From the NCBI GenBank assembly GCA_025357895.1, contig JANYLL010000288.1, positions 1 to 14,192 of the forward strand: a stretch of 14,192 bases of DNA, given 5' to 3'. The notes under the pieces were generated by a model. That model searched no databases. It had not been told where the DNA came from and saw nothing but the letters and a program-made list of their open reading frames with translations. Shown piece after piece: positions 1-5,439 of this stretch (position 1 is its first letter; the number at the start of each line of letters is the position of its first letter). This stretch comes from Ignavibacteriota bacterium (GTDB taxonomy: Bacteria; Bacteroidota; Ignavibacteria; Palsa-1295). Position numbers and translations under genes: made by a program.

Positions 1-450
1 AAAAATTTTGTTTTCTTTTGGCTTAATGCCATCTTCTCCAAATGCTCCGTTGCACGTAACAGTAAAGCCGCGTGAGGGAGCAGGCGAAAGGGCATGGGCT
101 GCAGCAACGGTAAATGGTACATTACAGTCAACTTCACTACAATTACCAGTATTCCAATGACCATTAGCAACCTGAATAGCAGTACATGGAGGGTTATTAT
201 CAGGGTCAATATTTGCACCCCAATAGTTACCATCAACGCTTCCAATATTAGGAGCAGAAGTGAAAAAATTAATAAGAGTGGCAGTACTTGAACTTGTGGT
301 AGATTGAGTGATATTTTCACCCCAATTAGTCCACCAAGTAAAAAGCTGACCATAATCTACTAAACATCCGTTGTTATCAAACATTATTTGTGCATCGCTG
401 GAAGTTGCAAAAAACAAAAGACTTATGACTAAAAATATTCGTGTGTTCAT
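1..450 (-). CDS. Secreted protein of unknown function, 5' part only (runs off left edge)
   Basis: The frame opens with ATG at 450-448 and stays open for 150 codons to base 1 without a stop, so only the amino-terminal part is visible. Residues 1-20 form a classic Sec signal peptide: MNTR, a hydrophobic Ile/Leu/Phe run, then SDA before Gln21. This matches the Ala-Gln cleavage style of the window's other exported proteins. The mature part is rich in Asn, Thr, Trp and Gly and has cysteines at 29, 89, 104, 109 and 133, which suggests disulfides. The GNYWG string at 74-78 followed by a Pro/Cys segment recalls a motif often seen at the end of parallel beta-helix domains, but that is a weak resemblance. 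No domain is firmly recognised. A type IX sorting domain may lie beyond the window; this is inference. No Shine-Dalgarno site is evident in the 65 bases between it and the SDR gene upstream. Confidence 0.8.
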   Translation of the reverse strand, partial: MNTRIFLVISLLFFATSSDAQIMFDNNGCLVDYGQLFTWWTNWGENITQSTTSSSTATLINFFTSAPNIGSVDGNYWGANIDPDNNPPCTAIQVANGHWNTGNCSEVDCNVPFTVAAAHALSPAPSRGFTVTCNGAFGEDGIKPKENKIF

Positions 451-515
451 AATGGGTTTGAAGAAGAATATTAATGCTTACAAAGAACTTTAATCGAGCA
501 ATAATAAATCCGTTC

Positions 516-1235
516 TCAACCCTTCGGATTCGTCGGTCGGATATCTATCTCGGAAATATCGGCGTTTTGCGGAAGGCTGGCGGCAAGGGCTACGCAATCA
601 GCAACATCCTGCGCCATCAGGGCTTTTTTGGATTTTATTGCAGAACCATGATTTTCATCAATGAAAAAATCGGTCTCAACGCTTCCGGGACAGATGGTGA
701 CGAAGCGGATATTATCTTCGCGGACTTCTAAGAAGAGGCATTGCATCATTCCGCGCACGGCAAATTTCGATGCGCAATACGCTGCGCCGCCGGCAAAGCC
801 ATTTTTTCCGGCAAGCGAGCTGATGGTGACGACGGTTCCGGTTTTTGCTTCACGCATTTTTGGTAATGCTGCGCGGGTGAAGAGAAAAACGCCGCGAAGA
901 TTTGTTGCAAGGACGGATTCGAATTCCTGTTTTGTAATATCTAAGATTGGTTTGAAAATTCCGAAGCCAGCATTATTGACGAGAATAGTAACTACTCCGA
1001 ATTTTTTTTCGAATTCAGCAACAAAATTATTTACATCTTTTTCCTGCGATACATCACACACTGCTGAGAAATATTCATGCTTTGCTGAAATGCTTCGCAG
1101 CTCTTTTTCTGCGGTTTCGAGTTCATCTTTTTTCCGCGAACAGATTCCAATAGCATGTTTTTCATTCTGCTTCGCAAACGTTTTTGCGATCGCCAAACCG
1201 ATTCCTTTAGAAGCTCCTGTAATGATGATGTTCAT
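516..1235 (-). CDS. Short-chain dehydrogenase/reductase (SDR), classical type
   Basis: A 239-residue NAD(P)(H)-dependent cytosolic oxidoreductase, the usual length for a classical SDR. The Rossmann nucleotide loop TGASKGIG is at 6-13, NNAG at 87-90, and the tetrad is Asn112, Ser140 (or 139), Tyr153 and Lys157 (YCASK at 153-157). PG at 183-184 is the usual post-tetrad motif. Arg34 after the second strand suggests a preference for NADPH. The carboxyl end DIRPTNP resembles that of sepiapterin reductase-like and 3-oxoacyl-ACP reductase-like SDRs, but the substrate cannot be read from sequence. Its ATG (1235-1233) overlaps the TGA of the upstream patatin-family gene as ATGA, so it is almost certainly co-transcribed and translationally coupled. 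This hints at, but does not prove, a role with a lipid-derived substrate. The frame is intact and all key residues are present. Confidence 0.92.
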   Translation of the reverse strand: MNIIITGASKGIGLAIAKTFAKQNEKHAIGICSRKKDELETAEKELRSISAKHEYFSAVCDVSQEKDVNNFVAEFEKKFGVVTILVNNAGFGIFKPILDITKQEFESVLATNLRGVFLFTRAALPKMREAKTGTVVTISSLAGKNGFAGGAAYCASKFAVRGMMQCLFLEVREDNIRFVTICPGSVETDFFIDENHGSAIKSKKALMAQDVADCVALAASLPQNADISEIDIRPTNPKG

Positions 1236-3805
1236 AAATTTGCTCCGATAGAAAAATAAAAGATCGGATTATTAAGAAGCAATGGCTTTGCCTTGCTCTG
1301 AGCAAAGCGGAAATTTTCGCCTATTGCAAAACGCGCCAAACCGATAGGCGTCTTAAAGCCTATCTGAGCACCTGCTCCATGAACAAATGCATCAAACTTA
1401 ATGGATTCCGGTTCGACCCACATCGCGCCGATATCATATCGGAATGTAACAAATGTCGGGAAAAAGAGTGCATTCGGAATAAAGATCTGATACGTCAAAC
1501 TTCCATGAACCATCTGCTTTCCGCGCAGTGCATACGCATTAAGTCCGTAAAAACTTTCAATGCCGCCGAGATCAAATTGTTCAAGCCGCGGCACTGTTCG
1601 ATCCCCTACACCGATCTCAACTTTTGGAAGGAATGTATGGAGTCGCGATAGCGGAATTGTTTGTTCGAAGAGTCCGTAAATTTTTGTGTAGCGTTCACTG
1701 CCTCCGAAAAAACCTGTGCCGATCTCGTAATTGCCCTGCAATAATGTACCTGAATGCGGATAATCAGCATCATCACGTGAATCAATAGTTAATTCACTTT
1801 TCACTGCTGTAAGCGTAGTACGAGGAGTAATAACGGTTTGGCTCAGCGTAGAATAACTTCGCTGTTTTTCTATTCGTATTTCTCCGGTAAGCAGCGCCAA
1901 TCTTCCGACTTCGCCTCCCAATCGCAGTCTGCCGCCTATATCTCGTGCCTCACGCACAACATCGTCTACATGAGCCGTAAATTTTCCTGCAGCAATATTC
2001 GGTGTTAGCGAATAGACGGAAATATCTTTGGATGCTGCATACAAGCTTAGATCAAAGGTGGTAAACGAAAGAAAAAGCTTCGGTGTCGATAATTGAGAAA
2101 TTGCATACCGGGAAAGACCTCCGACGCCTCCTGTTAATGAGAACTCTGTTCCGTATCCCAGCAGATTTTGATTGGCATATTGCATTGAGAACTGCGCACC
2201 GAACTCATTATCTGCAAGTCCGCCCAATCGCAAAATATTCGTTGCCCGCTCTACAACGGTGATCTGCAATGACGTTGAAGAAGCCGAGACCGGGAAACTC
2301 TGCTCAGCATGTATCGTCGTATCGTTACGAATATAAAATTGGGTGCCTTTCCAGTCCTGCGAATGGATCAATTCAAGGCTTGCAAATGAAAAATATCCTG
2401 TAGCCGTTAGGTTGCGCAATCCATTTTCCCCTGCATCCATTCGGAAAACCTCTCCGGGAGAAAGTGCAAATTCATCCATCACCAATTCCTCCTGAACTGA
2501 GTTCAAACCCTTGACGATAATATTTCCGATCCGTCCCTCATCTAAGAAAATTTCGACGCTGTTTTGATTCGGACCAATGCGAACGCTATCAATTCTTGAA
2601 AGAGAGTAGCCATGCCTTCGCATAAATGCAAGTAAAGGGATCTCGATATTTTTTTTGTACGAAGAGTTTGTCAGCGAATTTCCTATCACATTCCGGAATA
2701 ACGCCATGAGTGAATCGCCATTTGACCTGGAAGTCCCATATACTCGCACGTCACTCAATACCGGAAGAATTATTTTATCCTCAGCAGCGTCCGGCGGAGT
2801 ATTTGTTTTTGGTGAATGCGAAAGGATTTCCAGTAACCGGGGCAACCCTTTTCGTGCAGCTTCCCTGCCGGCTTCAATATAAAGATCTGCCTTTTGAAAA
2901 TCATCCGGCGCTCCGTGCCCAAGATCAGAGGTCATGACAAGATCTGCGCGTTTCATCTGCTCAATATTTTCTCTGCGCATCATTACCGTGATCACCTGAT
3001 CTGCAACATCCCAGGGCGATGCAATATCCGCGCGGCTGCGAAGTTCTGCCGTCGTATTCGATGCAATAACGAGATCGGACCCGGCTGAATCTTTTGCAAC
3101 ATCAACCGGTACGTTGGAAAGCAAGCCTCCGTCAACAAGCAATGCAGAATCATGTGCCAGTGGATAGAAACGCAATGGCACTGTAGCACTTGCCCGAATA
3201 GCGGCTGTCAGATCGCCATGCGTGATCAATCTTCTTGTACCTGCTACAATATCCGTTGCCAGAACAACTAATGGCAGGCGCAGATTATGCAGGAAATCTT
3301 GCTCGTTGCCATACGGAGCATTAATGACAAGGGAATTCAAAAGCATCGTAAGACGCTGCCCGCTTGAAATGGCTTGTGGAAGAACAGCTTTGAAAAAACC
3401 ATTGAAGCGAAGTGAAAGCAGCGAGGTCTTTTCGTCCTTTCTTCCGAACGTGCGTTCGGGCCGCCGTGAATCGTCACTTAAATTAAATACATCAGCCCAA
3501 TTCGTGCTCACAGCCATTCTTTCAAGCTCTTTCGGGGAATACCCGGCAGCATACAACCCTCCTATAATGGCACCCATACTTGTTCCGACAATAAGATCAA
3601 CCGGAATATGAGCGGAATCAAGAACTTCTAAAACTCCGATATGCGCAAAACCCCGCGCTCCGCCTCCGGAGAGGACAAGGGAGAGATGGGGCGTTTTTCC
3701 TAATGCAGATCGTATATCGCTGCTTCCTTGAGCATAAAGAACTGCATTTTGCTGCACAAAAAAAGCGCAGAAAAGAAAACCGATGGAGAGATTTCGAAAA
3801 AACAT
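1232..3805 (-). CDS. Patatin-like phospholipase fused to POTRA and outer-membrane beta-barrel (type Vd autotransporter-like)
   Basis: An 857-residue exported lipolytic enzyme with its own outer-membrane barrel. Residues 1-26 are a signal peptide ending in YAQ. The patatin domain (about 40-330) is complete: oxyanion loop SGGGARG at 46-52, nucleophile Ser76 in GTSMG (74-78), and the dyad Asp225 in DGG (225-227). Family knowledge predicts phospholipase A/acyl hydrolase activity. Residues about 348-422 and 425-518 look like two POTRA repeats, the second with the typical 'VKGL...LSPGEVF' pattern. About 524-857 are alternating hydrophobic strands of an Omp85/surface-antigen barrel ending FYFSIGANL. 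The order matches Pseudomonas PlpD and Fusobacterium FplA, so the enzyme is probably displayed at or released from the cell surface. Secretion by its own barrel is inference. The start is the only ATG that preserves the signal peptide; no Shine-Dalgarno site is visible. The downstream SDR gene overlaps its stop codon. Confidence 0.93.
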   Translation of the reverse strand: MFFRNLSIGFLFCAFFVQQNAVLYAQGSSDIRSALGKTPHLSLVLSGGGARGFAHIGVLEVLDSAHIPVDLIVGTSMGAIIGGLYAAGYSPKELERMAVSTNWADVFNLSDDSRRPERTFGRKDEKTSLLSLRFNGFFKAVLPQAISSGQRLTMLLNSLVINAPYGNEQDFLHNLRLPLVVLATDIVAGTRRLITHGDLTAAIRASATVPLRFYPLAHDSALLVDGGLLSNVPVDVAKDSAGSDLVIASNTTAELRSRADIASPWDVADQVITVMMRRENIEQMKRADLVMTSDLGHGAPDDFQKADLYIEAGREAARKGLPRLLEILSHSPKTNTPPDAAEDKIILPVLSDVRVYGTSRSNGDSLMALFRNVIGNSLTNSSYKKNIEIPLLAFMRRHGYSLSRIDSVRIGPNQNSVEIFLDEGRIGNIIVKGLNSVQEELVMDEFALSPGEVFRMDAGENGLRNLTATGYFSFASLELIHSQDWKGTQFYIRNDTTIHAEQSFPVSASSTSLQITVVERATNILRLGGLADNEFGAQFSMQYANQNLLGYGTEFSLTGGVGGLSRYAISQLSTPKLFLSFTTFDLSLYAASKDISVYSLTPNIAAGKFTAHVDDVVREARDIGGRLRLGGEVGRLALLTGEIRIEKQRSYSTLSQTVITPRTTLTAVKSELTIDSRDDADYPHSGTLLQGNYEIGTGFFGGSERYTKIYGLFEQTIPLSRLHTFLPKVEIGVGDRTVPRLEQFDLGGIESFYGLNAYALRGKQMVHGSLTYQIFIPNALFFPTFVTFRYDIGAMWVEPESIKFDAFVHGAGAQIGFKTPIGLARFAIGENFRFAQSKAKPLLLNNPIFYFSIGANL

Positions 3806-3836
3806 TGTGACAATTCAAAACACGACTCTGTTTGTT

Positions 3837-3868
3837 CAGATTACAGGAATCTGCGATACTGTAGTATC
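3837..3868. promoter_or_regulatory. Two adjacent small inverted repeats upstream of the patatin gene
   Basis: CAGATT (3837-3842) and AATCTG (3848-3853) are perfect arms around ACAGG. One base later, GATACT (3855-3860) and AGTATC (3863-3868) are perfect arms around GT. They lie 32-63 bases upstream of the patatin-gene ATG on the minus strand, where operators usually sit, and outside the neighbouring palindromic repeat. On the plus strand the second is followed by CTTTTT, but no plus-strand gene ends there. A regulatory role is inferred; chance is possible. Confidence 0.3.
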
Positions 3869-3881
3869 CTTTTTCGTTATC

Positions 3882-3989
3882 GTGTCATTGCGAGGAGGGC
3901 TTCAGCCCGACGAAGTAATCTCCTGAGTTTTGTAGTAAACCTCAGGAGATTGCTTCGTCAGTCGCTTCGCTCCTTCCTCGCAATGACAC
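3882..3989. repeat. Imperfect palindromic repeat, copy A (REP/MITE-like), upstream of gatA
   Basis: About 108 bp. The left end GTGTCATTGCGAGGA is mirrored by TCCTCGCAATGACAC at the right end. Inside, GACGAAGTAATCTCCTGAG pairs with CTCAGGAGATTGCTTCGTC around a short TTTTGTAGTAAAC loop. The left arm carries GGGCTTCAGCCC where the right arm has a longer AGTCGCTTCGCTCC-type segment, so the arms are not identical. Elements with this GTCATTGCGAGGAG...GACGAAGCAATC sequence are known dispersed repeats in many bacterial genomes (recalled, not searched). It ends 16 bases before the gatA ATG, and the gatA frame reads open back through its right arm to a TAA at 3916. No clear target-site duplication is visible. 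Confidence 0.85.
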
Positions 3990-4005
3990 AATTGAAATTT
4001 ATATC

Positions 4006-5337
4006 ATGACTCCATTCGAAAACGCAAAGACTCTTAATAAAAAATACAACTGCTTCCTCGAAGTTTTTGAGGCAGGCAAATATCCTGCTTCTTCAGGTAA
4101 ACTTGATGGCATGACCGTTGCGATCAAAGATGTTCTTGCACTAAAAGATGCTCACCTTACTTGCGGTTCGAAATTTTTAGAAAATTTTACTTCGCTTTAT
4201 TCTGCAACGTGCGTTGAACGATTGCAGAAAGCGGGAGCGGTTTTTATTGGCAAAACGAATATGGATGAATTCGCCATGGGTTCATCAAATGAAAATTCTG
4301 CCTATGGTGCTGTGCTTAATCCCTGGGACATTACCAAAGTCCCCGGCGGTTCATCAGGCGGCAGTGCTGTTTCTGTTGCTTGTGGTGCCGTTCGTTTAGC
4401 ACTCGGAACAGATACGGGCGGTTCGATCCGCCAGCCTGCAGCATTTTGCGGTACTGTAGGTTTGAAACCTACGTACGGAAGAATTTCGCGCTATGGTTTA
4501 ACGGCTTTTGCAAGTTCATTCGATACAGTTGGTTCGTTCAGCCAAACACTTGAAGATGCTGCCTCTGCTCTTGAAGTAATGGCAGGGCATGATGATCATG
4601 ATATGACAAGTGTAAATATTCCGGTCGAAGAATATTCTCTCGGATCACAAAAAGATGTTAGAGGATTGCGAATCGGAATTCCGAAAGAATATTTCGGCGA
4701 GGGAATCGAGCCTGATATTCGTGAAGCCATTGAAGCAACAAAGAAAAAATTAGAGAAAACCGGATGTCTACTAATTCCGGTTTCTTTGCCGCATACTAAA
4801 TACGCCGTTGCAGTATATTATATTCTGACGACTGCCGAAGCGTCCAGTAATCTTGCTCGCTTTGACGGCATCCGCTACGGTAAACGGGCGAAAGAGAGTG
4901 CAACATTGCTTGAAACCTATGTCCGTTCTCGTTCAGAGGGTTTCGGACCTGAAGTAAAAAGACGCATCATGCTTGGTACGTACGTTCTCTCATCAGGATA
5001 TTATGATGCGTATTATATTCGAGCACAGAAAGTACGCAGGCTCATAAAAGAGGATTTCATAAATGTTTTTAAGGAATGCGATGCGCTCTTAACACCAACA
5101 ACTCCGACCACTGCATTCAAAATTGGTGATAAGATCAACGATCCGCTTGCCATGTATCTTAATGACATCTTCACCGTCAGCGCAAATATTTCAGGAAATC
5201 CTGCGATCAGCATTCCCGTCGGACTTGATCGGAATGGATTGCCGATAGGCGCGCAGATCATTACAAAGGACTTTGATGAAATGAATCTTTTCGCGATCGG
5301 AAAAGAAATATTTGAGGAATTGAAAATGAAGAATTAG
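4006..5337 (+). CDS. gatA: Asp/Glu-tRNA amidotransferase subunit A (GatA), N-terminally short
   Basis: Amidase subunit of the GatCAB complex, which releases ammonia from glutamine to convert Glu-tRNA(Gln) or Asp-tRNA(Asn) to the amidated form. The amidase-signature triad is complete: Lys41 (AIKD), cis-Ser116 in GGSSGGS (114-120) and Ser140 in TDTGGSIRQPAAFCG. The spacings of 24 and 99 match characterised GatA enzymes. GatA-specific blocks follow: MGSSNENSAYG, KPTYGRISRYGL, and a late PTTPTTAFKIGDK...ISGNPAISIPVG region. The protein has 443 residues against about 480 usual. The first helices are missing, and the stretch between FLEVF and GKLDGM is about 10 residues shorter than I recall for relatives. 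No upstream in-frame start exists before the TAA at 3916. It is the only plus-strand gene here, with no gatB or gatC beside it and a palindromic repeat touching each side. Whether the short form is functional is unknown. Confidence 0.94.
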   Translation: MTPFENAKTLNKKYNCFLEVFEAGKYPASSGKLDGMTVAIKDVLALKDAHLTCGSKFLENFTSLYSATCVERLQKAGAVFIGKTNMDEFAMGSSNENSAYGAVLNPWDITKVPGGSSGGSAVSVACGAVRLALGTDTGGSIRQPAAFCGTVGLKPTYGRISRYGLTAFASSFDTVGSFSQTLEDAASALEVMAGHDDHDMTSVNIPVEEYSLGSQKDVRGLRIGIPKEYFGEGIEPDIREAIEATKKKLEKTGCLLIPVSLPHTKYAVAVYYILTTAEASSNLARFDGIRYGKRAKESATLLETYVRSRSEGFGPEVKRRIMLGTYVLSSGYYDAYYIRAQKVRRLIKEDFINVFKECDALLTPTTPTTAFKIGDKINDPLAMYLNDIFTVSANISGNPAISIPVGLDRNGLPIGAQIITKDFDEMNLFAIGKEIFEELKMKN

Positions 5338-5430
5338 GGATCGCGGAGCGATGACGAAGCAATCCCTGAAATGATTGCTAACCTCAGGGGATTGCTTCGT
5401 CAGTCGCTATCGCTCCTTCCTCGCAACGAC
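5338..5430. repeat. Imperfect palindromic repeat, copy B, between gatA and the Asp-box gene
   Basis: The right arm from CCTCAGGGGATTGCTTCGTC through GCTCCTTCCTCGCAACGAC matches the right arm of copy A (3940-3987) almost base for base and in the same orientation. The left arm (GGAGCGATGACGAAGCAATCCCTGA) is shorter and lacks the outer TCATTGCGAGGA end. It starts directly after the gatA TAG stop (5335-5337). Its right end is 9 bases before the stop codon of the convergent minus-strand gene. It therefore fills nearly the whole gap between two converging genes and may act as a shared bidirectional terminator; that role is inferred. Confidence 0.82.
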
Positions 5431-5439
5431 ATATTAAAT

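Noticed and set aside
661..1251. 196-codon plus-strand open frame opposite the SDR gene
   Set aside because: It lies wholly antisense to a gene with all SDR motifs, has Ser/Phe/Arg-rich shadow-like composition, and shows no domain or start signal.
3222..3611. 129-codon plus-strand frame inside the patatin gene
   Set aside because: Antisense to the catalytic domain; no recognisable protein pattern.
3728..4009. 93-codon plus-strand frame running through repeat copy A into gatA
   Set aside because: Composed mainly of the palindromic repeat, out of frame with gatA, and ends at the gatA start; no protein features.
3882..5430. Composite transposon carrying gatA
   Set aside because: The flanking elements encode no transposase and show no target-site duplication, so only repeat-framing is claimed.
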